NCBI GenBank assembly: GCA_013115135.1
Contig: JABANP010000197.1
Span: forward strand, 1 to 64,000
Reading direction: 5' to 3'
DNA from: Perkinsus olseni
Lineage: Eukaryota > Perkinsozoa > Perkinsida > Perkinsidae
DNA: 64,000 nucleotides
The notes beneath the pieces are model-generated. The model was not told the origin of the DNA. It made no database searches and saw nothing but the letters and a program-made list of their open reading frames with translations. The translations under genes and the position numbers were made by a program. This document shows positions 32,863 to 44,494 of the stretch, piece by piece. Within the stretch, counting starts at the first letter, position 1, and each line of letters starts with the position of its first letter.

Positions 32863-34733
32863 ATGGAGCTTGTGTTGAAGGACAACGACTCTGAGTTCCG
32901 AGATCTATGCGACGAGAAGGAGCTCGGGTAGGTGCAGCCGCGTCCTTCTTTACCCGTTTTCGATAGTGGACGTTATAGTGGTTGGCAACGCTTATTAGTA
33001 TTAATATTTATTCCCTATTCCCTATTCCTTACGCATACTTATAAGTTTGTATGAACTTAGCGCGATAGAGGGCCCGACCTTCAGGATCGTAGTATTATAA
33101 ATTCAGTATTAGAACGTGCGTTCCAATACGCCGGCTGTTGTCCTGTGTGAAATAGTAATTACTATTAGAATCATCGTAATGGTAATTACTATTCAATCCG
33201 CGAGTATCGAAAAATGTGGTATGAGTAACCAGTGAATAATATGCACTGAGTTTACTTACTATTGTGATTCCTCTATTCTTAGTTGGCAATCGAGAGCAGT
33301 GACCCTGTTGTGGAACCGGAGGAAGAAGAATTTCGAAGACCAAGCCCTGGATACTCAGAAGGCCACGCGGGTTCGATTCACCCCGGAGGAGAAAAAATAT
33401 TTCGAATTCTACAGGTAACTTTCCGGCCATCGTGAACGCCTTTGATGCTGCGTTGTGCTGCAGGGGGCGGTTGCCCCAGATGTGTCCGGAGGTGTTTATG
33501 AAGCTGCCGCTTCGCTCCGCTGCTTCCGACAAGCTCGAGGATGCCCCGAGAAAGATCTTTGTGGATATCGGCTCGGCTCCGGGAGGAATGAGTAGGCAAC
33601 CTTCATACCACAAACCTTTGCTGTGCGCGTGGGAATCTTTTGCGATATCGTAGTGCTTTCTGAACATTATAGGTAAATTCTTGCTCACCTCCCTGCACTG
33701 GACCAAGGGTCATGCTTTCTCATTAGCGCCCGAAGATGGAGGTAAGCGGGGGATTCCGCTACACCGTGACTTTCGGTGCGGGGCTTGCTAGAAATGAAAC
33801 GATTGACGTGGGAATATGTGGAACGGAAGTGTGAAAATATCGCTCGAGTTGAAATCAAATATGTGGAACGGAAGTGACAGTTCATGAAGACTCCTGGGAA
33901 ATGGCGTGGTCAACTGCGGGGCACTCAGTGACACTGCACTCATGTCACTTAGCGGCGGTTCTTCCTGCCTTCTCAGCAAGCTCTGAGGAATCTTCTCAGG
34001 CCTTGAGATGAGGTACCACAACCCCTCCCTGGAGTTCGAATGTGCGGATCTAGCCGAGAACGGCGCCTACAAGCGTATCGCCTCGGCACTGGAGAGCCGG
34101 GGATTCAAGAAGCACTCCCTGGACTTCATCAACTTAGGTATGTCCTCAGTGGTAATGATCCTTCCCGTCGTTGCATTGAGAGTGGTAGGTGTTGTTATTG
34201 ATGTGGGCCAGTGCAACAGAGACGACGATCCTTATGTGACTGCGAAGAAGTCGGTGGAGGTGTGCAGGAACCAGTTCCTGCTCATGCTCGATTTCCTCAA
34301 ACCCGGCGGCTCCTGTAGGGCGTCGCGCGGTGAAGTCGAAAAAAACATGCCGGGTTTACATCAGGCATGTGGATTCACAGCGGTTCGCATCTGGACACCT
34401 ACCTCTTCTATCTCAACTGGCTCAATCGTATGTTCGAGCGCTTGAGGGTCACTAACACGCTGGTAGGGCCGGTCGTTCAACCTGAGGCGTTATGCCGTTT
34501 CACGCTGCTCAGGTACCGAGCCGGAGCCCTGTGTACACTATTGCTGAAAACTTTATACCCGGTGACAGCGACGCTGCATTAAAAGTAGGAGGCTATCAGC
34601 TCGGCTACGATGCAGCTTTTCTCGTCAGGCATGCGACGATTTCCGCGAGTTCCTGCTAACTCACCCGGCCGATCCCTCAACACCGGAGATATGGCAGGTG
34701 AACTCGGTTCCCTTGCGGCGCAAGGTGTGCTAA
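32863..34733 (+). CDS. FtsJ-fold RNA methyltransferase
   Basis: Exon 1 MELVLKDNDSEFRDLCDEKE joins, across a 355-nt AT-rich intron (32928-33282), WQSRAVTLLWNRRKKNFEDQ. Then RVRFTPEEKKYFEFYR, PRKIFVDIGSAPGGMS (SAM-binding motif I, D-I-G-S-A-P-G-G), KFLLTSLHWTKGHAFSLAPE, CADLAENGAYKRIASALESR, VVIDVGQCNRDDDPYVTAKK, FLLMLDFLKPGGSC (motif with K-P-G-G), and a C-terminal exon ACDDFREFLLTHPADPSTPE ending at 34733. Fold and motifs place it with FtsJ/RrmJ-like 2'-O-methyltransferases of rRNA, tRNA or caps. The substrate cannot be told. An 18-nt direct repeat (ATATGTGGAACGGAAGTG) occurs twice in an intron at 33814 and 33859. Confidence 0.75.
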
Positions 34734-35064
34734 AACTACAAAGTGCCCTAGAAGAAAAACTCATTATAAACTAGCGCGACAAGAATGTCAAATCGATATT
34801 CGACACCGCTTGCTCACACTCTTCGTTCGAAAAACGATCCGTTTTTACACAGCTAGAGAACTCGTGAGACTAAATGACGAGAAAACGGCACCGCGCGGCG
34901 CGGTGGATGGCGAGTCATCGGCGTCCAGGGTTGAATGGGGTTGAGTGTTGTTTAGGTGAGCTCATGGGCAGAAGTGCAGTCATTGCTTAACCCAAACTCA
35001 CAGCTGCTGAAAGATCTTCACGCGGTGTGGAGAGAGAAGCGGGAGAAGTAGGGAAGTATAAATC

Positions 35065-35566
35065 GACTACTTGGGCGAGCGCTTATTGCGTAGAGAGGTG
35101 GTGGATGAGTTCGTGTTAGGCTGGCTGGGACTCGCATCAATGCTGAACGGTCTCTAAAGGAAGACTGCGGCGGTGACGAGCAACTCTATTTATCCAATAA
35201 AAACATACAGCCCCTCATGAAGGACCTCTCTGGGGTGAGTGAACGCGATGGTTGAAATGCCCGCCGTGGGAATCGAACCCGGGACCTCGGGCATGTGCGC
35301 CACTCAGGTCCGTGGCCGCGGTAACGACACGAGCGGAGATGAAGACTTGACGGTTCCCACTGAACAATACACACACGTAAGATATCGCTTGCTGCGGGTG
35401 CAGTGACGGTGGTCGATCTCAGCCTCGACTCTATAACGAATCGCCTGCCCTGGCGTTCTGCGCTCTAGCAGCGTCAGAAGGGAAGGGCCGGAAGGAAGCG
35501 CCATCAGCAGCGCAGCCAGCGCCCACGGTCTCGTTCCGACCCCCGACCAAACCCAGGGGCCTATAG
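35065..35566 (+). CDS. Small uncharacterised gene, 5' end open
   Basis: Blocks DYLGERLLRREVVDEFV, then DCGGDEQLYLSNKNIQPLMK, DLSG, a tRNA-like intron (35235-35307), VRGRGNDTSGDEDLTVPTEQ, and a Pro/Ala-rich end ...VSFRPPTKPRGL at 35566. Phases agree. No start codon located and no family recognised. Confidence 0.4.
35235..35307 (+). repeat. 73-nt tRNA-like intron
   Basis: GTGAGTGAACGCGATGGTTG, then GCCGTGGGAATCGAACCCGG and GACCTCGGGC to the acceptor CCACTCAG. On the other strand it reads GGTCCCGGGTTCGATTCCCA followed by CGGCGGGC, like the 3' half of a tRNA. Confidence 0.65.
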
Positions 35567-35622
35567 ACTGACTTGTTCATCATTTCACATTCACTTTGAT
35601 TTGTGTGAGTCAATCGTCGTTG

Positions 35623-36343
35623 ATGGCTGGGCGAGAACGAAGCGATCCTGAAGCGACTTTCTTTGCTGCTTCCGTGGATGCTCGAATGATACCAATGGCG
35701 AAGGTATCGTTGCCTATTCGCTCCTTGAGACTACCGGACCTCGGAGGCCCATGCCCGGGCACTGCCAGGGCCTTATCAAGAGGGAAGCATGTGAGTCAAA
35801 CCCGCCTGCTCGACCGTATATTTCCAGCTTGCCGGATGTGAGTGTAGCGTGTAGACTATTTCGGTCTTACTCAGCTCGCCTGGAGAGGAGGCGCTGACGA
35901 TAGGCCCGGGTGGGCCAGCCCGTTTTGTGACCGATCGAGAAGTGTCGCCGGCTTGTGAGGGGCTCCAGGCGAGGTAGATGGCCCTCGTGACGCCTCCGGT
36001 TTTTACCCGGTGTGTTAGCCTCTCAGTACCATACCCAAGTGTCACGCCTGCGAGTTCCTATGTAAGCCGTTTCGACCGGCAAGCGGCCATGAGGTCGCTG
36101 ATGGTGGCGTTTGTGTAGGTACGGAAGGGTTCTCCTCACGGTCTCATGGTCGGGGCTCGAAGAAGTTATGATAGCGTAACCGTGACGGCAGCACGCTTGA
36201 GCGATTCTCGGATGGGTGTCCTGCTGTTCAGATCGATACGTTGTCTCCCGCACGTACGGGATGGCCTGGAGTTGTTCGGAAGCCATTTGGAGTCCCATTG
36301 TTCTCTGTTGAACGAATCCTTCGACGACACATCGTCGAAGTAG
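35623..36343 (+). CDS. Uncharacterised small protein, complete model
   Basis: ATG 35623 begins MAGRERSDPEATFFAASVDA. Four exons join with matching phases: ...LLDRIFPACRI / SPGEEALTIGPGGPARFVTD / SLSVPYPSVTPASSYVSRFD / SIRCLPHVRDGLELFGSHLE, with a stop at 36343. The last codons form a perfect hairpin (CTTCGACGA...TCGTCGAAG at 36318-36340), so stem and stop codon overlap. No domain recognised. Confidence 0.5.
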
Positions 36344-36947
36344 ACTTCGTTGTGTTGTACATAGTGAGTGGCCTTTGAGTTAATAATAAGTCACAACGAG
36401 GCAGGAAGCTTAGCAGAAGTAGCTAGTTCGATAATGTTGACGTCTGCCGGGATCGAACCTGCGCGGAGTAGGCGATTCGAGATTTTGGCATAGTTGTCTC
36501 CCCACTCGAGCAGATTCGCAGACGTGAAGTATGGACTGAAAAGCGTTTGCCCTCATCGCTCATATCGGTCAGTGAGAGTTCTTGTTGTCAGTCTCGCTTC
36601 AACGTCGCACCTGAAGCATCTTCATGTTACGCGATGGTTATGTCCGACCCCACAGTAGTTGATTAATATTGCATGCCCATACCCAGTAGTTCAAGTAGAT
36701 TGCGGCGATCTAGTTCTCTCTCTGGAGGGTATAGTCTGGTAGGGCACGGTCGAACAGCACCGTATCACCGTGTGACCTAATCAGTGGTCTGATTCTAGCC
36801 CTCGTTCTTAAGACCCTTCAAGTTCAATTAATATCTCACCGGTTAGTCATCTTCTGTTTACGTTCGTTTTGCACGATAGAGCCGGTCTGCTTGGGGGCCG
36901 TTGATGGCTCTTCTCTTTTCAAGGTCAGTCTCATCTTCGCTGCTGCC
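36344..36947. other. Gap with a tRNA T-arm copy
   Basis: No supported gene. At 36440-36475 GTCTGCCGGGATCGAACCTG is an antisense tRNA T-arm of the same type found in introns, so a spliced leader exon of the following gene may lie here. Confidence 0.35.
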
Positions 36948-38785
36948 ATGGGGGGAGTTTGCATGCAGGCTGTACAACTGTTGCTGCCGGCTATCAGAAC
37001 CCAGCCCAATGGTGATGACGTCAAGCAGCAGAGGACCAACCCGCCTTCCTTCTATCTTCTCGTGTTGTAGTTGTGCTCCCCAGTAGTACTCTCCGTGGTG
37101 GGGCCCTCTCGACGCCCGACGAGGATAGTGCTGAGCTGAGGGCGGCAGGAGAGGTAATACGGGTAACCGTGCTTCGAATATTCTAGCTTGACCCTAGTTT
37201 GTCAACTTGCCTTGTTTCTTGCCGTGACCTTCGTTGTTGTTTCTGCATCAGTCCCTCCGCGACCGGTTCTAAAGACCAATTGATAGCAGATCTCCGCCGA
37301 CAGTTAGTGGAAGCGAAATCCACTGGTACTAAATCTCACAGATGAATCGCCTAGCGGGCTGCCGCTCTCTCGTCTATGGGTGCTCTGTTGATGAGTCGCT
37401 TCGTCAGGAGGTTCAGGGGGAGGCCCGAATGGTGGTGGGAAGTGCCTGGTGGACGCGAAAAGGCGACACATGCGGATGTTCGACATGCTCAGGCTTGCCA
37501 ACTATGACTGCCAATCTAAGGGAAAATTGATCGACAGGTAGTCCCTTGGCAACCCCGAAGAAGGGAGGTACCATAAAACCCTCGATTCATACGCTGTGGG
37601 AGATTCACGCAGATATCTAGGCCTTTGTGCGTCCGTTCGGAGCAGCTTGTGCCTCGTTTCGGGCGTGCGAATGGACACTGGTGTATCTGGTGGAATGAGG
37701 TTCCTGCTGAGCAGTTACAAAGACGCTGTAGTTGTAGAGGTAGGCTCGTACTTGGGCGAAGAGTTGAAGCAATTTATTCATGCCAAGAAGGTGAACTCAG
37801 TGTGAGTTGAAGGATAGCAGTGTGCCGCGCGGCAGGTTTACACGTTCGAGCCAACTCCGGCGAAGAAAGCTAGAATAATGAAGGCTATTAAGAAACGGAA
37901 TATGGAGAATATCGTGGAGTTCCATCAGGCAGCTATCACTGATAAGACCGGTAGCTGTCATGAGTTTTAACATATTAAATGCGATAAGAAAATTTATGTG
38001 ATACTGCATACCATATTTTTCTTTGTATTATAATATGTTAGTACTCCTTTCCTGCCTGCCGAGGCCTTCGATTCATTCGGGATATTCAGGTACGGTTAAG
38101 CTGCACTTAGAGTGTGCCCACTGGAAGCAGCAGTCCAAGGAGGGCTGTGTGTCGAGCCAGCAGGGTGGGTCAACGCTTCCCTTGTGGTAGTAGAGATGTT
38201 CATGGTAGATACAGTAGGGGCGCCGCCACCGTGGCGAAGTCAGGAGTTCTTTGACAAGTACTCAATTGACGTGCCTGTACGATTGGATGAAATGCGGCTC
38301 GGCGGGAGCTGGTCACATCGCAGGCGTATCGGTTGGACGACCCGGGTTTGATAAAGGAGCACATAACACTGTTGAAGGTAGATGTGCAGGGCCATGAATA
38401 CCAGGTAAGGGCGCGCGCTTTTGTGTTTTCGATTAGATGTATATTTGACAAGTTATGGTACTGCCATGGCAGGTGTTGCGAGGGGCGGAGCGGATATTGC
38501 GGGAGGATCCACCCGACATGCTGCATTTGGAGTTCAGTCCACAGCTGATGAGAAAGAACAATAATGGTCATATTTTTGGGCTTTAAAAGGTTCCTGGCTT
38601 CTTCTAAAAACTATAGAAATTCTGTTTTTCTATTCTCCTGAAACATATATTTTGTTTCCCTCTATCCCCATCTCTATAAAAAATTAGAGATTTTCAGGCT
38701 CATTAAGTTTAAGTCGTTTCGCACGACGTTGGTCGTGGTGCCTGATGGCTTTCGACGGGTTCATCAGGTTTGGAGGGCTCAGTAA
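36948..38785 (+). CDS. FkbM-family SAM-dependent methyltransferase
   Basis: A hydrophobic start MGGVCMQAVQLLLPAIRTQP could be a signal or anchor. A coiled-coil/linker follows (SKDQLIADLRRQLVEA, GSGGGPNGGGK, MRMFDMLRLANYDC). The methyltransferase domain comes next: KDAVVVEVGSYLGEELKQFI (motif I), VYTFEPTPAKKARIMKAIKK (acidic E after strand 2), ENIVEFHQAAITDKTG, IDVPVRLDEM, ITLLKVDVQGHEYQ, VLRGAERILREDPPDMLHLE, FSPQLM, and the final exon LIKFKSFRTTLVVVPDGFRR ending at 38785. The K-V-D-V-Q-G-H-E block is diagnostic of FkbM proteins, which O-methylate glycans or small molecules. Join near 38290-38330 is uncertain. Together with the fucosyltransferase it hints at glycan modification. Confidence 0.7.
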
Positions 38786-39387
38786 TGCTTGAGTACATCT
38801 ATTCCTTCGGGTATATCTGTTTTGATTGTGCAGCGTTCACGCCGCCAGCGATGGACAAGGATAAGCGGGACATTCGAAGGTAATGCTTGAGAGGGGAGAA
38901 CTTCTAGAGGCGTTCAGCCGTGGTGAATAACAGTGGGATGCCTTCGTCCTTGACTTTAGCAAATTCGGCCGCTATGACGAATTCGGGACTTCTGTTAATA
39001 GCCAGGGAGTAATGAGGTTGTATATAGTTACCACAAATATTTCGGTTCTAACCCTTACGATGGTCAGCAGGATGATACAGGGTCGGGCAAGGGGGACCAT
39101 GGGCAATGGACTGACATACTCTGTGTTATATGACATGGTATTCGATAATGAAGCTTCTAGCCAGAGAGTGTCTCGTTAAAGTAGGGGAAAATAGCGGGCT
39201 CGGTGGGGAGTGCACCATTTCTGATGGCATGCGAGCATATCGCGGATCAGGGCTGGCTGTTGTGCGGCTCGGCCGTCCTCCTTCCGGGAAGAGTACTCGG
39301 TGCGTAGGTTGTCCTGTTGATCGCGTGATGCTATCGATAAAGTCGGGCAACAGGCAGGCCGAGGAGAGCACTAATGGGGAAGTGTCG
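38786..39387. other. Gap, possible leader of the next gene
   Basis: An open plus-strand frame from 39130 runs into the RRP4 start but its ATG-to-39387 part has no homology I can see. Otherwise nothing supported. Confidence 0.3.
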
Positions 39388-41827
39388 ATGTCCATGCTGG
39401 ACTCGGCGCATCATCAACAGATGTACCAAAGGCAGCTGGTATTGCCGGGGGATGTGATCAATGCTGAGAAGGGCTTCTTGAAGGTAGTAGGAGGGCTGGA
39501 TGGATCGGGCAAGGGGCCCTATGCCTGTGGCTTGGCTAAGCAAGAGTGTAGAATCGACGCAAACACGTGAGGGTGACTGAGGTGATGAACGGGACTTTGC
39601 ATGTCGTGAGTCTATCATTAATAACCCACCGTAGCCTCACGGCATCTTAGCTGAGGATTGTATTTTGTGTGAGATGACGCCCTAGAGGGCGGTAGGATGC
39701 CGAGCTCAGATATGTGGGATGTATTGTTCTTATGGCTTGGGTGTTCCTACTCGGATTTTTTGTGCGTGAATTTCGGTCCTGAAAGAATGGTGTCTTGGAC
39801 GTTTCAGTGTGTTGTGGTTCGTTCTTCGAGTTGCTGTGATGAGTGTACCTCTGTGATCACTGAGCGGCTCGGTCTCGATACGTCGACGACGGAATGTATT
39901 GAAATTAGTATCACCAACGCTGGCATGCCGCGGTTTTCCGGGCGGATTGGGGTTCGATGGTGTAGGGTCGCGGCCTTCTAGTTGACCCCGTCGACGGCAA
40001 GCTGGTTGCTACTGTCAGAGGGATCTTAGAGAGAGTCAATAAGCTGCTGTACATACGCCCTTTGAAAGTACTACTGGGGAGAGGGCTCGTCGAGGGCGTC
40101 GTGGAGGGAAGTCTGATCTCAGAGTCGGTATACGGGGGAGGTCGGGGACGTTATCGTCGGACGGGTCGCTGAGGTGGGCGGAGATAGATGGATGCTGGAC
40201 TATGGCGGGTAAGCCGATGGTCTAAGGATCGATCCTGAGGTAGGGCATTTTACGTTCAGAGGAGGATCTTTGGCGTCCTTGCCCATTGGTGGTGTTAACC
40301 TTCCGCAAGGAGAGCAACGTCGTCGGACTGATACCGACCGGATGAACATGCGGGCCATGTTCACTGAAGGGCGACCTCGTCAGCGCTGAAGTAAGACTTG
40401 TCAGCTTTCGAGAGAACTTCGGCGGGCAGGATCGACTGTTTGCGAAGCTACTCTCGATGTTCGGGGCTTTCGCAGCTTCTCCCATGTTATTCGCTGTTAC
40501 CGTTGGTTGGAGCTTTCCTCTATACGTTGGGCTGTACATGGTATTTTCATCACGTTCCTTCGCACAGGAGGCGCTGGCTGCCACGCCAATACTACGATTG
40601 AGATTTTCGACCTTCTCTTCCAGACGTTGAGACCGCTCTTAGCGTCATCGTTATGGGTCTCACCTCTTTTTCACCCTTCAGATTCAGAAAGTGGTATCGG
40701 ACACTGGAGATGTTATTTTGCATACTCGAAGTGCTAAGTACGGCAAACTGTATAATGGCCAGATGGTGCGAGGTAGGAAGGCTGAGCAGCAGCTGCTGAA
40801 CCAGTCGAAGGCATGCTTCTCGGTAGTGTCCTCCTCCCTGGTGAGGAAGACAGTCTTCCCATATTGTTGAGAATCTCCCAGCACCCTTCGATCATGTAAG
40901 TGGGACGTTTGCACTGTCTCGTTGTAGGGGTGTAGTAGTAGAGCGCAACATAGGTAGATTGGGCTCATTGGGAACTAGATTGAGCGAGGAGTGGTAGAGA
41001 CGGTGGTTGTAACTTACTAATGGTATGAGCTTAGCTCGATTGTGTTGTGTTGACAGCGCACATTGGTGAAAACTTGATGATGCCTCGGCTGCTGTCTTCT
41101 TCTCTGCGTGGACGTGGCAACGCCATCCGTGCTGCTCCTCAGTTACAGCTTGTACTTGGCCTGAACGGTTGGATTTGGGTGGGTATGAGGCCGAAGCAGT
41201 CCGGGCATATTCAGTCTATTAACTTCACACAAACAGAGAAGGGGTCAGCTAGTCATCACCACCATTGATGTCTCAACCGAGTGGTGTTGTTGTAGGTTCC
41301 AGGAGGTTGACCAAGCGTCGAGACAGGCCATATCTCTCCTCTGTGCATGCGTACGTTGGGAGATGCCGTTCCGTGAGCGTGAGATTCTCGAGTATATTAG
41401 ATCGTAGTGATAGCGCGGGTGACGATGATGATGGAGCTGTGATGTTCAGATTGAGGCCCTGGGCAGTTCTTTCTCCGAGGTAACAGTGGACTCGATGCTA
41501 GCCGTGGTTGATGCCGCTCGACGGAGAGGACTGGAGGGCAAGGACTTCTTGTAAGGCATCAGGGTGGTTCGATTCTCGGCACTGCGGTCAGCTGCGCCGA
41601 GGCTACCATCCGGGGTCATTCTCTCTCACTCTCTCCGCGTGGGAATTGATGGGCCGTTTGTGTTTGACTTTGGGTGTACTTCACCCGATCCGAAGCTGGT
41701 GGACGGGGATAGGTTTCTTGTCAGGATTCCGGAAGTGGCTCTGGAGTGCGCGAACGAGGCACGCGAAGTCGCGGCGGGAAGGAAGGTTGTGGAGGACGAC
41801 GATGAGCAGATGGTCGATGCTTCCTGA
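39388..41827 (+). CDS. RRP4: Exosome cap subunit RRP4
   Basis: MSMLDSAHHQQMYQRQLVLP, GDVINAEKGFLK gives the N-terminal domain. Then VDPVDGKLVATVRGILERVN, KLLYIRP and EVGDVIVGRVAEVGGDRWML (S1 domain), NLPQGEQRRRTDTDRMNMRA, MFTEGDLVSAEVQ, VSDTGDVILHTRSAKYGKLY, SVVSSSLVRKTVFPI, LQLVLGLNGWIWV (G-x-N-G-x-I-W-V of the KH part) and ASRQAISLLCACVRWEMPFR. RRP4 binds RNA at the entrance of the nuclear and cytoplasmic exosome. One extra G at 40369-40371 breaks the frame in the conserved E-G-D motif. The last exons (41.48-41.83 kb, ending GRKVVEDDDEQMVDAS) may belong to this gene or to another. A tRNA-like intron is at 41551-41591. Confidence 0.8.
41551..41591 (+). repeat. 41-nt tRNA-like intron
   Basis: GTAAGGCATCAGGGTGGTTC then GATTCTCGGCACTGCGGTCAG. 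Sense B box, almost filling the intron. Confidence 0.6.
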
Positions 41828-42451
41828 TGATACTGTCACGCTGCGGCAAACGTTTTATCAGCAGAGGGAGCGATGTTGTTGTTTTCATCAATAGTTTGAT
41901 ACAAGGGAAGTCGATGATGCCGAGCACTCGAGATTGGCGATAGCATTGGGAGTTATCTCCAAGCAAGGCAACCCCACCACAGGGTGACGGTGTTCTTATT
42001 ACCATAGCTAGCATAACGCTGGTGGAAGCCCACCCCGTGGATAACCATCGATGATGTCAATGAACCATAACGTTCGACTGCCACGGCGATTAAACTGAGT
42101 TACTCCACCCGTCCGTCACGGACGGTCCGTGCCTGGTGTCGCCCACCAAAGCTCCCCTGATCACCCACCGAAGCTCCGCTGACAGCGGTGAGACCGTCGG
42201 CTCTGTCGCACTCGGTCAACTTCGCCCTGCCCGTGTCATTGTGGGCGAGCGGTGGCAGATCTCGAGCGGAACAGATCTTCCGATCTTATCACAGCTCGAA
42301 AAGAAATTCCGGCTAAGGAACACCTTCGCTAGAAGCTCATCGCCCCCCTTCGCTGTGTGTAATCTCAAATCACGAGTCTTGATTGCGATAGCGCAGCCGC
42401 TGTGCTGCTGCCAGAGCTTGATGATAGGGTTCTCGATCCATCCGTAAGGTA
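41828..42451. other. Gap
   Basis: A plus-strand frame (42136-42447, VSPTKAPLITHRSSADSGET...) might be coding but lacks a start and domain. A hairpin CGTCCGTcaCGGACG sits near 42109. Confidence 0.3.
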
Positions 42452-43035
42452 ATGCGCCTCGTAACCTCTCTCCTCACTGTGGGTACCTCTGTCGCCATCG
42501 GTGTGAAGTCGGGCATCCGTCGCAGCCCTTCTCCAGTGTCACCCTCCAGCCCGATCCCGGTAGTAGCCTAGGAGTGCTGGTGTGGCGGAGGCTGCACTGG
42601 TGCTGTTCAGGCCCATGCGCGCGAAGTTGGTGGAAATGTCTCCTGGACCTCGACGACTTGGAGGTCGAGCTTTCTGTCAACAAACTGAACCGCGTTGCTA
42701 CCAAGTGCACTAGAAAGGGACGTAGGTCGATCGTGTCCTCGCCCCTACTCGGAGCTGTCCACTCTGTTGTTGTAGGGGAGAGTTGGAGGCGAAGATCGAC
42801 ACTCCATATTATGGGGACAACTCCTACACTTGCCAAGAACTTGCTCAAGCCGTCCACGATGTGACGCTTGCAACGGACGAATCTTACTACCAATCACTCT
42901 TTTGGAAGCATTCGCGACCAGGGAGGAGAAATTGCTACGGACGACTCAGGACAGGATGGCCAATGGTCATGGCCCGCGGATCGAGCCCGCAGCCCAGCGG
43001 TACGTGAGGCTCTCAGGAGGGCGTTCTGTCAGTGA
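42452..43035 (+). CDS. Putative secreted protein upstream of the array
   Basis: MRLVTSLLTVGTSVAIGVKS looks like a signal peptide. Spliced exons continue CARSWWKCLLDLDDLEVELS and IDTPYYGDNSYTCQELAQAV. The last exon is ambiguous because three frames stay open; one ends ...VREALRRAFCQ at 43035. Y-T-C-Q-E-L in a helical exon recalls the third exon of the family just downstream, so it may be a divergent relative, but I would not insist on it. Confidence 0.4.
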
Positions 43036-43370
43036 TCGTCCGAATACCACTCTTCCTTCAAATCCCCTTTTTATCACGCTATTACGAGCCTGTCATGCTA
43101 CATGTGTATAAGAGTATGTGGATGTTACCAAGAGCTTATTTCAGTGTTGGTCTTCTGCCAGGGCGTAACGCGCGACTGTGTACTCATCATCTTTCCTGCA
43201 GTACTGTCACGGAGTGTCTTGGCCATTTCTCGCTCCTATTTGGGCCAAATTTCACTTGCTCTCGGCTCTCCAACAGATTAGAAGAGAGCACTCATTCAAG
43301 ACGACTTCGTTGTGCTCTGCGGAGTTGAGAGTGGAAATCTCGCGAATCAGGACATCAGGATCTTTTCACT

Positions 43371-44068
43371 ATGCTCGCTCCGGCAGCCTTGGTGTTCGTC
43401 GCTTTGCTGGAGTCGACCCATGCAGCAGCCGGGCCGATTCGAGCCCTCAAAAGCGGAAACGGGCTCGTCGCGCCGCCGCTCGAGGTAAGTGGCGCAGGTG
43501 CGCGTCTTCCCTGTTGAATCGCGTGTCATATCTACCTAGGCAAGTCGCGTCAAGAGAGACTTCGATATCCCACCTCACGGGCGCGGGTAGGTGAGCTGAG
43601 AAAGTGGACCATCTTAGCATTATTCATGCCAGATTGAACGGAAGCTGGTGCTTTGTCAATGGTGAAGTGGCAAACGGTGAAGTGACTCAACTGCGTATTC
43701 AACAGCTTGGAACCTCTATGGTTATCAACTCCTACGTCGGTGACCCTCCCTCGTACTCCCGGTAAGCACTCTCCGTTCTGTGCGATCCATCGCTCTTGCT
43801 ACCCGTTCGGCCAAATACAGCCACATCAGAGACCTGGAGAATAACAGTGTATTCCTTGTTCAGTACTTGGATGCTCTTCGGACACTTCCATCGTGCCCAA
43901 GACAGTGACTGCCACTCCTACCTCGGCAGTATTCACTCACACTGGTATAGCGAGCACGCTTATTACAGGGTCGCATGTGCTCAAGCTAAGTTGAGAAGAG
44001 GAGCTTTGGCTGATGTTTTTATTGAGGAGCTCGTGAGAAGACACCAACTGGGAATAGAGTATGTCTAG
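43371..44068 (+). CDS. Secreted family member 1
   Basis: Signal-peptide exon MLAPAALVFVALLESTHAAA ending ...VAPPLE at a GTAAG donor. The second exon has NGSWCFVNGEVANGEVTQLR and ends VGDPPSYSR. The third has DCHSYLGSIHSHWYSEHAYY and ADVFIEELVRRHQ, with a stop at 44068. The conserved helical alanines are partly replaced (RVACAQAKLRRG), so it is one of the more divergent copies. Intron positions and phases match the other members. Function unknown; secretion inferred. Confidence 0.7.
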
Positions 44069-44494
44069 TGGTAAGGTGGAATTACTGAATCTTCGCTCCA
44101 GACTCTAGAGTTGCTTGGAGTGCATGATTACGGGATGTTCTTGTCCTCACGAAGGAGCTGTCGAGTGCCACGGAAGGGATGGATCGACGCTCGTGCATTG
44201 TAAATTTACTTCCAGAACTTGGTGGAGCTTTGGTCGAGGCCTCCGTCACTCAGCTCATCATCATTAGGTTATCACCATAACTCGGTCATAGCGAGACAGG
44301 AGGCAGCCTCGTTCCCCGTAAGGCACGGTCGTCCGGAACAGGGTCTTTCGTCCCTTCGAAAACCCTCCGACTTGCCCGTATCGTAGACGCAGGCAGCATG
44401 CCCCGCTTGTTCCTCCCCATCACTGTTTTAGAAACTACTGATGATTAGTAGGGGACATCAAGCTCTCCGCAGTTGCATTACATTTCAGCTTTCC
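44069..44494. other. Intergenic spacer in the array
   Basis: No open frame of note. Presumably holds the 3' end of member 1 and the promoter of member 2. Confidence 0.3.

Noticed and set aside
33095..33706. 203-residue minus-strand ORF
   Set aside because: Overlaps FtsJ-fold exons containing DIGSAPGG on the plus strand; AT-rich Asn/Tyr/Ser composition.
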